From the NCBI GenBank assembly GCA_003194525.1, contig NBIV01000156.1:124001-188000 (forward strand): a stretch of DNA of 64,000 nucleotides, read 5' to 3'. Below are positions 13,361-25,615 of this stretch, piece after piece. Within the stretch, counting starts at the first letter, position 1. The number at the start of each line of letters is the position of its first letter. The notes under the pieces are model-generated. The model was given only the letters and a program-made list of their open reading frames with translations. It had not been told where the DNA came from and did not search any database. The DNA comes from Gracilariopsis chorda. Lineage: Eukaryota > Rhodophyta > Florideophyceae > Gracilariales > Gracilariaceae. A program made the translations under genes and the position numbers.

Positions 13361-15420
13361 ATGACCAAGACTGCCGAAGTTTGCGATCCGCAACCCGAGA
13401 CCAACTCTCTCCGAAAGCATGTCAATTGGCTGGAGGGCAAGCGATTCATAAGCAAGATCCTTATCGCCAACAATGGAATTGCCGCGGTCAAAGGCATTCG
13501 GTCCATCCGAAGATGGTCGCACGAAACATTTGGAAATGAGTGCAACATCGATTTGGTCTCAATGGCCACTCTAGAAGATGTAGCAGCCAATGCCGAGTAT
13601 ATGCGCATGGCCGATATGTGTACCTCCGTCCCAGGAGGATCCAATAACCACAACTTCGCTAACATCGAACGTATTTGCGATGTTGTTAACCGTTTCGATT
13701 GTGACGCTGTCTGGGCCGGATGGCAACAGGCCTCTGAGAACCCCAATTTGCCAGCGCGGTTCCCACAGCTTGGCATAATCTTCTTGGGCTCCAATCCAAA
13801 GAGCATGAAGCTTTAGGCTATAAGATTGCCAGCAGAATCATAGCACAATCGGCTAAGGTCCCCACAGTCGCTTGGTCGGGTGCAGGCCTTACGTCCAACT
13901 ATAAGGATGACGGCGGAGTTCCGGATCAAGTTTACCAAAAAGCGTGCGTGCTGTCTTCGGAACATGCAAAGAGAGCCGCGGAGGAATGCGGTATCCGCTT
14001 GTGGAAAAGTTATCTGAAGCTGGTGGCGGAAAGGGCATTCGCGTTGTATTCGAAGAAGACGCTATTTGTACTGCCTACAGCCGAGCTGTTAGTGATGTAC
14101 TGGGATCCCCGATTTTCCTCATGCGTTTAGTACAGAACTCCTGCCATCTAGAAATTCAAATCGTCACTGTTAAGTGTGGCCGTGCCATGGCTCTGTGTGG
14201 AAGGGACTGCTCTGTTCAGCGAAGGCATCAGATGATTATTGAGGAAGGATCTGTTGTTGCCGCTCCCCCAAATGTCTGGAAGGGCCTGGAAATGCGGCTG
14301 TGGCGCTGGCAAAGGAGGTTGGCTATGTTGCGGGAAGAACCGTAGAATAACTCTACTAGGGAGATAAGAGCAGCGGTGAATTTTACTTACTTGACCTCAA
14401 TCCACGACTGCAAGTAGAGCACTCTGTCACGAAATGGATCACAGGTGCCAATATACCTGCTCTTCAACTTCATATTGGAATTTGCATCCCTCTTAGAGGT
14501 GTGGCTACAATTCGTAAGTTTCTGCGTCCTGCTAATGGGCCTTCATGCGAGGACCATGTCGCTTCGCCACTCGCCACTTCGTCGACACCCCCTCGACAGT
14601 ACGGTAACGGTAATCAGCATACAAATCATTCTGCAGATGATCTCGAACCACTGGCGCTAGCTTGTATGCCTCCGCACGGCCACGTCATCGCATGCAAAGT
14701 CACCGCTGAGAATCCTGACGAACGATTTCAACCAACCTCTGGCGGCATTCAAGAGTTGACGTTCCGAAACACTCCGAACGTTTGGGGTTTTTCCATTGTC
14801 GGCACTTCTGGTGGTGTTCACGAATTTGCGGACTCTCAGTTCGGTCACCTATTTGCCTGGGGAGAAACGCGAGTGTCATCGAGAAGATCCCTTGTACTGG
14901 CTCTGAAGGAACTCTCTATTCGTGGTGATATCCGGACGACGATGGAGTACCTGATTCAACGGTTGGAAATGAGTGCTTTCCGTGAAAACCAAATCACAAC
15001 TGCATGGCTTGATAGTCTTATTGCCGAAAAGGTTGCGGCGGAGAGCCCTCCCACGGATCTGGCAGTCACCATTGAGGCGGTATGTCGAGCACATGTCCAT
15101 TTTACCGATCGAGCTGAGCTTTCACAAAGTGCCTCGAGCATGGACAGTTACCACCACTGGGCAAATCTCTAGTGGAATTTCCTGTGGAACTGATATACGA
15201 TGATGTGAAGTACTGCTTCAAGTTGACACGCGCAGATATTTCAACGTTTAGAGTACGACTAGCAAACGATGAATTCGGTAAAGATTCTTAGAAGAGCGTT
15301 TTGGCTGAGCTTCGTACTCTCGCCAGTGGTGCGAGGCTCGTGGTGTTGAATGGTCGATCTCATGTCTGTTACTTGCGAGAAGTCAGCACTCTTCTGCCGA
15401 AGTTTGCGAACAAACCAAAT
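13361..15420 (+). pseudogene. Acetyl-CoA carboxylase (ACC) pseudogene, biotin carboxylase half
   Basis: This is a broken copy of the large homomeric acetyl-CoA carboxylase, which makes malonyl-CoA for fatty acid synthesis. From the ATG at 13361 the frame gives the biotin carboxylase N-domain (KILIANNGIAAVK, then AVWAGW..ASENP). After a one-base loss near 13812 the frame changes, and the ATP-grasp part follows in other frames: glycine-rich AGGGKGIR near 14020, GRDCSVQRRHQ..IEE near 14205, and LNPRLQVEH near 14400. The reading continues past the C-terminal biotin carboxylase region to the start of the central region (PVELIYDDVKYCFKLTRA, GRSHVCYLRE) and stops near 15420. I see at least three frameshifts (about 13812, 13985, 14290) and two or three stops (such as 14345). 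The biotin-carrier MKM motif and the carboxyltransferase half are absent. The usual GWGHASENP reads GWQQASENP. Introns are not needed to explain the breaks. Confidence 0.88.
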
Positions 15421-15453
15421 GATTGAAGTGAATCAACTCCCTGTACCACTCAA

Positions 15454-16368
15454 TCACTTCTTAACACGAGAAAGTGCACTTTGTGCAGACAGTAGAACAC
15501 GGTTACCTTTGCCGGCATCTTCCACGCCGAAGAGTACTCCATTGAATCGGTCAGACTTGCTGTTCTTGAAGACGTGGAATGATCGCTTCACTTCGTACAC
15601 ATCTGTCACTGTATGAACGCGGTACTCACCTTGCAAGTTGCAGGCCTGCACAATTCCAGCCTCATCAGTAGACGTCGAAAGAAAGAAAGGCTTGGAGGAA
15701 CTACTCACTTGCTCCTGTACACCAGATTGTTTCTGTTTATCCTTTTCTCTATCCTGTTGCATTTTTGAGTGATAGCGGCTCTTTGCGTTCCTGTTGTATC
15801 GCTCCCGATGTATTGCCCTATATCACTTTTCAGCATCTTGTCGCTTTCGCACTATTTCTAGGTTGCTGTCTTTGCAGGACGATTTCAAACTCACTGCAGG
15901 TAAAATAAGACGGTTTCTTTGACACTTTTGAGCTTCCATAAACGGATTGGGATTCAAAACTGGATCGCAAGCGTAATGCACACGGTCCGTAAATGACCTT
16001 GTCGTATGTCTCTCATGGCTTTCAGAGTATTTGAAGACTCTGACATCATGCGGAACTAGATGATCAATTATGCGAAATTCCTTCGATGCATAGCTCTGTG
16101 CCCCTTTTCTTCTTCTCCTGTCCTTAACCTTTTCGTGGCAAAGGCTGCACGAGACGCCAGCTCCAGATCCTTCAACCGGAGCACCCGGAGCAAATTGGTT
16201 CCTGATTGGCTCCTCTGGCACAATTCCACATGTACTATGTATTGGAATCTTGCAAATAAAGCATGCATGACTTGGATCCGTCCTAATTACTCCATTCGTT
16301 GTGCGACATTTCTGTCGCTCATGTTCGACGCAATATTCAACGTGCTTTGATTCTTTCGAAGTGCTCAT
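15454..16368 (-). pseudogene. Unknown protein with Cys/His zinc-cluster pattern, one in-frame stop
   Basis: I do not recognise this gene. The minus-strand frame opens at the ATG at 16368. It carries a Cys/His series (CFICK, IHSTC, then CSLC) about 38-85 codons in that would suit a zinc-binding module. A very basic Arg/Lys/Gln-rich segment follows, and the frame ends at 15454 with a Ser-rich and mixed region. One TGA at 15823-15825 interrupts the frame; the reading continues in the same frame for about 120 more codons, so this is one gene with a stop, not two. An open frame upstream on the same strand (16365-16637) may be an earlier exon or part. It starts 34 bases from the end of the carboxylase pseudogene, convergently. 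It could be a transposon accessory gene. Function is unknown. Confidence 0.45.
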
Positions 16369-16639
16369 TGTAGTTGAGGTGAGCGATTGAAAGTATGGAA
16401 ACAAGCTCTGAAGCGATTTGTCTGGTACGAGAAGAGTTTTGCGACAATGGACGGCAAATCTTCCTGAGGGCTCTGCATTCTGCTTACTTGAGTACAGATG
16501 TTTATCTCGTCACCTGTGGCTGCCAATGAAATCATCTGAATATCGTCACCGCAAATTATGTTCCAATATTTTGGAAACATGGCAGTGAATTTGAACCTCC
16601 AACTGTTGGAGTCCAACCTCAGTTTCAATCGCACCAAAA

Positions 16640-17440
16640 GAGGAATTTAAGGATCTTTCTTGTGAGCGAACATGTAAACCTATTCAATTCTACATCTGTT
16701 GCACTCTTCGTTGTTCAGTGGGTGCGTCTTCATGTACCGCAGCTGCACGTGATGTTGCTCTTGGTGTGAGCAACCTAACTTGCAATTTGTGAGGTATAAG
16801 AGGCATTCATATATTCTGAATCCACGAGAGTTCTATCTCTGCCAAGCGTTCTCTCTCCCTTTATAAGTGCCTAAGCTCACGCCAAGTTTTTCTACTCACT
16901 ATGTTGCAAGTTGTACTTTGTACTGAAACTTATGAAGGTCTGTATATTCGTATGTGATACAATGACTTCGAGAGCGCTTCAGGATGAACGTTTTGGGGAG
17001 TACCAGGCTGCCATACGAGGGTGAATACAAGCCTTTGAAATGATGAAAGCCAACTGTTCATTACAGGAAAGTAAGTACGACAACAGATTGAAATGGGCAC
17101 AATTGGTTTCCAGACTAACGCAGGTCTTCAACAAGCAATCATTGATCAATGGCGTGTATATATCTCAACTTGTCTCGAGAAAGGGAGAAGTCCTTATGCA
17201 CTTAACTTACGCATCTACGTTTGTGTGCTTTTATGAGTTACATAGACATCTTTGAGGAACTATGCTTTACGACTGAAGCGGACATCTGTTTTTTCGCTCT
17301 TTGCTTTTGAGATGCATTTTCTTGGAAGAGGTCTATGGTAAGAAAAGTCGTGGACAATGCATTCCACATGCAAAAAAATGAATTACAATACCAAATGGTA
17401 CGGTGAACTATTTTCAGTGAGTAAATCTGGTACTAGCTGA
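16640..17440. other. Gene-free spacer
   Basis: About 800 bases with no supported gene. The short open frame at 17040-17255 (+) has no motif and a random-like composition. This is probably internal or flanking sequence of the surrounding DNA transposons. Confidence 0.35.
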
Positions 17441-17449
17441 ACTACACTC

Positions 17450-18721
17450 TCAGCCTTCTCTCCGGTCACCAAGTCCTGTTCTACGGCTTCTGACAATAAC
17501 GGTTTTCATACCTCTTCCTCCTCTCCGTACTGCCTTTCGAGTCGGTGCTGTGATCCTCGGCGGAAATCGTCCAAGACATCGTCCAAGACCTCGTCCGCGT
17601 TTAACGATGTCTGTTTTCATGCCATGAATACGTCCATGAATGTCATGTAGCAATAATCCAGACAAATGGAAACCGTCACATGGTGCGTTTACAGTTGTGC
17701 TACCATTGTAGGCAGGATTTCGTCTCAGTTCGAAGGTACAACGTTCTTTTTCTGATATATTGGTCCCCTGAAGAGGAATGGTGCTCCGAGTCTGAATCGA
17801 TGATGGTGTTGCGGATGCTTGGGTTACCAAATGTCTTGAAGGCTTGACGCGCAAGCGCAGAAAGACTGGAATAATTTGCGATGTAGCTTTCGGCAATGCG
17901 GATACGGTCTTTCGCGGCACAGCAGGGGAAGAATAAGTTCTTGAAACTCCCTCATTCGCCTCATTGTATTCCTCAAAATCAACTACATTTCTCGTATTCA
18001 AGGTGACGTCAACAGGTCCTGTAGAAGGCTCAATATCCATATCATGTGTCGGAGGCTGTGGAAGTATTTTGCTTTCTTCTACACACTGATCAACCTCTTG
18101 AGAGAAAATAATGTTGTTGTGACTCGATGGCACATCATAAACTTGCGGAGGCTGACATGACACGCTTGGTCGAGGAACAGTACCGACTTGTTTAACTTTT
18201 GAAGGACGCTGTTTGGACTTCATTTTCTGTTCTGCCAGCCATCGAATGCACCAGTAGTTGCTGCTTTGGGGGTAGACGATAAAATCTCTTGATGACGCTG
18301 CAGTTCTTATTACCGCTTTGCACTGAGCAAAATGCGTTGTCTTAGATTCCGTCGCCAACGAAAGTGAGCCGTAGCCCTCGCCAAGCTTCTCAATCAAGAT
18401 GTACTCAAGTGCCCCTTTAGCATCAGTGTTAAGCTTCTTATCCGTGGCGCTGGTGGGGAACTGAATGTACTTCTCTTTACCTTCCAGTATCAAAGCATTG
18501 TGGTACTCAATGGCAGTCCTCATTAGTGCAGATACGTTTAGTTCTCTTACAAAGTCCTTGTCTCAAGTAGGGCTCGGAATTGGAGGTAGCCTCGAACAGG
18601 GCTCAAGAGCGTCTAGCCTTTTGTTGACTCTCGACAAATCATCCTTCCAAGTCTGAACAATCTCTTGCTTTGTTTCAGAAAGAAACCGTTCGAGAGGCGT
18701 TGGTACTGCATTTGCAAGCAT
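17450..18721 (-). pseudogene. Unknown minus-strand protein beside CACTA transposase, one in-frame stop
   Basis: This is not a family I recognise. The frame runs on the minus strand from the ATG at 18721 (an open reading also precedes it to 18763) to 17450 and is interrupted by one TGA at 18563-18565; both sides share the same frame. The first part is helical (VNKRLDALEP). A compact mixed domain follows, of about 100 codons with the motif YWCIRWLAEQK. A long Pro/Ser/Thr-rich linker and a very basic Arg/Gly-rich tail of RG/RRGG type end the protein, which suggests nucleic-acid binding. A further coding-like piece on the same strand at 18992-19201 may be a 5' exon, with a pyrimidine-rich acceptor near 18735. 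The gene is divergent from the CACTA transposase at 19252 and could be that element's second gene. This is inference from position only. Confidence 0.45.
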
Positions 18722-19251
18722 TGATTCGTGCGAATGCTGAAGAACCTCCAGTGGGATCGTCACGAATGGTTTATGCTTCTCAAAAGTCGCTCAGATTGGA
18801 TGGATTCTTCGAAGAAGGTAGAGAACAGAAAACAGAGAGAGAAGAGACACTTATGTCTTTCACTGGTTGTTGCCTTGCGATTCAGCTTAGAAGCGAAAGG
18901 AGCATGGCAAACAAAAATTTTGTCACCTATCGGAAGCGAAGCGAAAGATGTATACGATTACCTCCTACTCTAAAGCGGCACTTCTCACGCCCTAAACTCG
19001 GTTGCAGAACATATCATCTCCATCAATACGCCATTGCTTTGCGGCAACTCCCTCCAAGACTCTTTGCACACCTTGAACGTCCTGGCTCTCTTTTTGTATC
19101 ATTGAACTCATACCGAGCACTTCACATGTTTCCAAGGTATGTATGTCTCCCAAAGTACAACTGTTCGTGCTATTCAAAAGGAAAAGGAGTGACAAGGACA
19201 ACTATGTTGAATCACAGAAAGAAAGCAAACAAATCTTAAGTTGATATTGGC

Positions 19252-22200
19252 ATGCGTGGTGAGCTTCCATGGGGGCCGATTGAGCAAAATAGTATGTTTA
19301 TAAGCGCTCAATTTCAGTCTTTGGTGGAAACGTCTTTTGTAGACTGCGATGGTAATATGTTAACCAGTAATCAAGACAACGAAAACACGACAGAGGTTCG
19401 AAATACACTTTTAATATCCCAAGAGACCGTCAAGAGAAGCGGATTGGATGAAGTGCCTGGGGCTCGATCTATGCCGAGCTCGACTGACCCTCACATCCGA
19501 GTAATTGAAAACTACGAACATGTAGAGGTACTGGAAACTGAAGAAGACCCCTATTATTGTTTGAGTACATCGTTATCCAATCATGCTAATTTGGAAATAA
19601 CATCTTTGGGGATCGGCAATGATTCCCGGCATACTCCAGAGCAGAAATACTTCAGTTCCTCTTCCATGCATCTAGGCCAACATGATACAGTTGATCAAGC
19701 ACTTCTCACAGATGGGAATGACGGGTCTGCGCAGGATGAGGCGAAAAGCCATCCAACGGTTGGCAGTGAGTGTGGTCTCAATGGTGATACTGCAGATCAT
19801 AGAGACGCACTTGAGATTGAGGACGCACAGCATCAAAGATGTCAAGAACAACTTTCCAACGACTGCATCAACTCCGAGCAAAAGGCGGGTGACGGCCAAG
19901 TATTCCTTAATGACCCTCCTTTGACAGAGGATCATGCATTTAACATCACACCTCTGGTAGAAGATTCCAAGAAGCTTCATATCGATCCCATGATTCCTGT
20001 GCAGGAAACATCTGCTTTCAGTCTCTTCGATCTGTTCGATGACGAAACGCACATATCGGAGTATTGTGGTTCCCAAGGTGACCCATTCTCGGTTAGTGGT
20101 GCGCTCAATATAACTGAAGAGGACTTTGCAGAAACGATGTTTGCAGAACCTACAATCTTCTCGTTATGGATGCAGCAGAACAGGATTTGGATTGATCTTT
20201 ACTTCAAACATAATGTCACCCAAGTCGTTATGGATGACATTTTAAATAATATTAAGTCCCCATACCGGTGTTGGAAAACAATCGTCTCTCGCATGTGTCG
20301 TGAGTCTGGGATAGCAAGCTCTGTCTCAAACTTTCCAATATGCCCTGGTCACATGTGCTTCTATCATGATAAAGTTTCAAAGTGCTCCGGTTGCGAGAAA
20401 CCACGACCAGTATCTCAAGACAAAACGTAGCCCAAAATCTCTTGGATTACACTCCGTGGCAGGCTGCAAGCAATGCTCAAAGAGAAGCTGTCATACGAGA
20501 AGCTGTATAACTACTTCCAGTCAAGTCTTCACGGAGATAGACAGACTCATATTGATTTCTTTGACACGGAATCATTCCGAAGCATTGCAGCAAGACATGG
20601 TGGGATAGAGAACGTCAAGAATTATATTTTTTTCGGTTTCGACAGATGGGTTTCAAGCTTTTCGAAAGCAAAACCATACAGTGTGGCCTATTGCAGCCAT
20701 TATTTGCAACTTGGCGCCACGCGAACGATTTTCTTATGCGCAAAGTTGTCCCGTTCACTTTCATCCCGGGACCTTCTGAGCCAGAAGATCTTCAATTTTT
20801 CATTTGTCCTCTCGTTGAGGAGTTGGAATTCTTACAGAACCATGGAAATGGCACCGAGTTCTTAATCTATGACGGAACGACAAGGAAAAGTAGAGTGCAT
20901 ATGATTTGGTTCACAGGAGATCTCCCAGCCATGAAAAAGGTATCTGGGTGAAAGGTCACAATGGAAAGTTACCCTGTCGATATTGCACTATATCTGGAAT
21001 TTTGTCTATATCTCGTCGACAATACTACTTTTCTAGTTTTTTAACACACCTAATGGTACTCATCAAGTGTTCGACCCTTCTAATCTGCCGTTACGCACAG
21101 AAAACCAAACGCAAGGCACGATTCGAGAACTGCATCGTAGTTCAGGGCAGAGGAGAATAGTTCTTCAAACTGAGAACGGTATCAGCAAATGGAGCATTCT
21201 TTTTCGTCTGCCAAGTATTATGGCATACGACTCGTTTCCAATCGACATTATGCATCTCTTCTACAATGTTTGCAAAGAATTAATCCGCATATGTATCTTT
21301 GATGAACATGGGCCTTATTCTATTTCCAAGGTTTCCTTGCGTCACATAGATGCAGAGTTGAGGCAATTTGGCGTGGGAATATCTAGTCACCTGGGATGCC
21401 GGCCATGATCTCTCAGTCGGTGTGCACAATGGAAGTCTGCTGAAGTTAAGGCGTTCATTCTTTCTTACAGCTTGGTTGTTCTTGATGGTCATCTCACTGA
21501 GCCCTACCTTTCTGGATGGAGGGACTTTGTGGTGATTGTGGACATATGTTGGCGTTTAACCATATCGAAAGCTCTCATCGGAAAGCTGCGGATTCTTTCA
21601 CTTCGTTTCTATCAGCATTTTGAACGGCACTACTTCAGGGGTGAAATGGATCGCCTCAACATGTGCAAGTACACGATGCATCTGATCTTGCACCTGCCCG
21701 AATGCGTAGCTGAGTGTGGCACTCCTGTGAAATATTCACAATACTGGATGGAAAGATATATTGGTTGGATATTTAGTCGCATGAACGCTCGATATATGGC
21801 AGCAGCATCGCTAATGACCGATGCGAAGTTTGTTAAAGCCTATAAGTCGTTCTATGCATATTCCAGTGAGGAAGAAAAAGATATTCTGAGGAATGAACGG
21901 TACGAGCTCAAGGGCTGGGGCCATAAGTACAAGGTCAGCGGAAACCCAGATCTTGATGATATACTTTCTGTGTCTCTCAGAAGTTATCTGATCAGAAAGT
22001 ACGATGGATTAAGTTCATTGGAGGCTCTCTCATTTTTAGAAACGGTTTCCGAAGTTACATTAAGACCTCGCTTGTGCTTTTCAAATGGTCTTACTGCTCA
22101 AGATGCTCAATGTGCCAGCACGAAACTGATTCCTGGTACGCTCAATACTGTGACTAATCAGCTGCGTGAAAACTGGAATGTAGCCTGCGAGATGTTCAAC

Positions 22201-22494
22201 GATGGTTGTGTAGAAGTCTAATACGGTCGGTTGTTGATGCTTATAGAATTTGGACTGGCTTTGGATCTCACAGAAAGATGGAGCCATTGGAAAAAGAAGT
22301 ATGAAGTGGAGCTTCTGAGTTGGGCCTCCGGAATGGAAGTCAATGGTCAAGGTCAGGTGTTCAAGAGATCTCGTTCGGCCAATGCTTTCACATCAAGAAC
22401 CGTAGAGGACTTATCGATTGTCTTTAGATTGATAAGTGTGGTAGATCACGTTGTACCATCCCAAATGGGTCCAAACCGCGTCCGTCATCAGTGA
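19252..22494 (+). pseudogene. CACTA-type (Transposase_21/tnp2-like) transposase, decayed
   Basis: This was a DDE transposase of the CACTA/EnSpm superfamily that moved its own DNA. The first 392 codons (19252-20430) are open: an acidic, low-complexity N-terminus, then a helical domain and a Cys/His cluster (CPGHMCFYH, CSGCEKP). The core follows in shifting frames. A block about FFGF with TDGF (about 20630-20660) holds the first catalytic Asp. Then come the FIPGPSEPEDL block (20760), TGDLPA..K and the PCRYC cluster (20915-20985), and PIDIMHLFYN (21240), which matches the tnp2 D-x-MH block. A well-kept C-terminal half with HLILHLPECV...GTPVKYSQYWMER (21680-21760) ends at 22221, with a degraded tail to 22494. 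At least five frame changes or stops lie between 20430 and 22231. Terminal CACTA repeats were not located. Confidence 0.8.
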
Positions 22495-22499
22495 TACTT

Positions 22500-23590
22500 C
22501 ATTGACGACAAAATATTGCCAGACAATCTCATCGACGGAGAGCGCACATCCGAGCGCTCTTTAAGTCACGTTCTGTGTGAAATCAGACGCCAAAGAAGAT
22601 GATCTCGAGAGCCTGTTATGTCTGGGAAGCACTGGAGGAATCTATTCTCATCCGCCTAGGTCAAAGATCATTAACTATCTGAATAGGAGACTGGACTATT
22701 CTGCGTTTTTTCAGGTGATGAAGACTGGTGATGTTCCCCTTTTCTCTTTATCTCCAGTTCGGTGATAACGAATTGTGAATGGATATGTTCAAAACAGAAG
22801 AATGGCAGCAATCGCTAAATTTAGAAACTTAGATGATCCTGCAAGTCGTTAAACGCGTCCAAGTGGGCGGTAAGCTTATCGTTTGCTCTTGCGAACCGGA
22901 GCGAAATGTCATGAGAAGGCCCCCAACTAACTCTCTGCACGCAGTCGGCCACGAGCTTGTTGTTTGAAGATGATGCAAGCGGTTGGAAACGTCTAACAAA
23001 TCTAATTCTTGCGTTGCACTACAATGCTGGTTCTCTAATCAGACCCCTCCACTGCCTGCCATGTATTCAAAGATAAGAATTCATAAGCGGAGGAAGAGGA
23101 GAAAGATGGAAGCTCCTACTTGGAGTGCAATCGGAAGGGTATGGTACGCTCAGATGTGTTGTATGGGGAACATTTGCACTAAAGCAGGAGAGCAGCTGCG
23201 GTGCAGATGGAAGCCAAGAAGTAATAGTTCAGAACCCGATTGGAGTGCATGGGCGAAAAGCCATGAGCTGTTTGCTAAAGAACTAATTAACTATTTGCTT
23301 GAAAAGGAGTGCACATAGAGCATCTTGGAGTGTTCAGTTCCAATGTGTTTGGCGCAACATCTTTCTGCGCCTCTGAGTGGTGTGACTTTGAAACGCACCC
23401 TGATTTTGGGCTGAATGCAATTGGATAGCCAAAGCGATAAGTTGCATTCAATATGAGCTTCTGTTTTTGAAATAAATAAATTTGAAAGCGCGCTGATTTC
23501 GAGCAATAAAAATCGGGTTTTTGCACTCCTTTCGCTAACCAATTTTTGCAAAATTTCTATTAGGGATTTTGGAGTGGAAAAACGGTTTTA
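22500..23590. other. Spacer, likely CACTA 3' flank
   Basis: No supported gene in about 1.1 kb. Plus-strand open frames at 22577-22765 and 22983-23318 are weak and may be worn remnants of the C-terminal tail of the CACTA gene or its subterminal region. Confidence 0.35.
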
Positions 23591-23594
23591 CGAG

Positions 23595-24890
23595 TGCGTG
23601 AAGTCGTTCTACTGGAAAGGGATGTAGAACGATGTCGTAAAGTATGTTAAATCATGTCTCCACTGCCAGCAGAATAAGGGAGAATGGGCAAAAGAAAACG
23701 GTCTACTCCAACCACACAGAATTCCAAGAACTGTTGGGAGGTTTTGACGGTGGATGTTTTTACAGAAATCCTAACCTCTGACAAAGGAAATGACTCAATG
23801 TTTGTCATCGTCGAAATGCTTTCAAAACGATGTATCTTTATCCCAACAAACAAAGGTATTACATCTACTGATGTCGTTAGGTTGTTGTTTGAATATGTAT
23901 GCTCTAAACATGGAATGCCAGAAAGCATAATACTGGATAGACATCCGCTGTTTACGTCGAAGTACTTTGAAAGAATTATTCACATGCTGAATATTAAGAA
24001 GAACATAGCAAGCAAAGGACATCCAAAGAGCGATGGTCAAAGTGAGAATACTATTCGGACATTGAGCCAGATGCAACGTCGTATCATTCAGAAGAAGCCA
24101 ATGGAATGGTATTTCTTCCTAAGTGAACTGAAGTTTGAGTACAACGCCATAGAGCACAAGAGCACGAAGCTAACTCCATTCAAAATCGATCTGGGATACG
24201 TTTCTCAGTCTCAACTGGCGAAACAAACGGGTATTTCTTCAAATTGTCAAGCAGCAGTAAACCGTCTAGAACGATGAGAGAGGTTTAAGTTACTAGCGCT
24301 AGATAATCTTTGTGATGCACAAGCACAGCAAATCTACTAAGCCAATCAGAATAGAAGACACGAGTACTTCAAAGTTGGGGACTTGGTGACGTTGAATGCG
24401 GCTGGTACGGGACTATCATCTCGCACTTATTTTCCAAAGAAATGGAGGCCGAAGTTTGTCAGTCTTCTATTAGCTACCAAAGCCATGGGTCCAGTGACTT
24501 ACAGAGTAGAGCTTCCTCCTACAATGAAACGGGTGCACAAGTTTTTTCAATTTAGAAAGCTGAAGAAGTACTTCAGGGCAGAAACACACAACACTAGTTT
24601 GTCGGTAGTAAGTGATGCCGAACGCAATGTGGAAAAAGAAGTCAAAGAAATTCTCGATAAGAAGAATTCACGTCCAAAGGTCTACTACCTGGAGTAATTC
24701 GAAAATGATACTGAAGCAGGCGCTATTTGGATGGCGAAAGCGAGTTAATGAACTGCAAGGATCTCATCAACGCATATGAAAAATCAACGAAAACGTCTCA
24801 TTCGAAAAAGAAGGTGAATTTAATATATAACTACGTGAAACCTATTCATTTTTATTACGTAGTGACCGTTTGTTACGAATTCATATGTTT
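23595..24890 (+). mobile_element. Ty3/gypsy fossil 3, 3' part of pol with chromodomain
   Basis: Only the end of a gypsy pol survives: the integrase zinc head (about 23595-23690, with paired Cys in the CLHCQ motif), the integrase core (about 23730-24275), the C-terminal integrase domain (24383-24560), and a chromodomain-like end (about 24640-24790). Gag, protease, reverse transcriptase and LTRs are missing. The piece is fairly readable, with a few breaks. It belongs to the chromovirus branch like fossil 2, but its sequence differs enough to be a separate lineage or age class. Confidence 0.85.
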
Positions 24891-24899
24891 GAATCCGAT

Positions 24900-25469
24900 T
24901 CAACCATAAAGCAACAACAAAAATCTCCATATAAGCTACGCTAGTTTGTGTGACAACGAAAGACACGCGAAACTTCATCGTTGCAGTGTGTAAGCGTGAA
25001 ATTCAATTGCTATAATCTCTCCTCTCTCAAAATTAGCGTTTTGCTGGATTACCACTGCGCTAATGGATCAATTGGGAACTCCCAGTGGCCCTTACTTTGG
25101 ACAAAATACATTAATCTGCCCACCTGTTTGTGCCGACCTTCCTGCTGGTGCGATTTGGAATGAAGTCAAATGGATACGCAACTGGGTCTGCCTCAAAAAA
25201 TTGACCTTCATGCCAGAGACTAAGGGGCGTTCTACGAGTTGATGTGGCTGATAAGCAAAAACAGGAAAGTTAGTCTAGACCAATAGGAAGCATCCACGTC
25301 TCAGAAGATTATTTCCAAGTCTTCATCTTGTGTCAGGGCGAAGATTTCCACCGACAAGGAAACAACGACCGTTGCATTGCATAAACCCTCTGAAACCGAA
25401 AGAACTCCAGTTGTGTTCTTCCTGTCGATAAGAGGGCAATGGAGGGCTCATAAGCGCAATATCACAACT
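24900..25469. other. Spacer before the Harbinger element
   Basis: Nothing coding is supported. It probably contains the left end of the Harbinger element. I looked for an inverted match between this stretch and 28980-29300 but found only weak short matches, so no terminal repeat is claimed. Confidence 0.3.
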
Positions 25470-25615
25470 AGAACGCTTGGTCACAATCTGAACACAACCA
25501 AGAAAATGTTTCGAGCCACAACGACGGTAATAACACCCCAAACACCGACCCTCCCCATGCCAATCACACCGTACATCCCACAATACGTCCTACAACAGTT
25601 TCTGAAGCATTTCAA

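Noticed and set aside
18670-19239. 189-codon plus-strand frame
   Set aside because: It begins with TTG and lies antisense to better coding-like minus-strand sequence.
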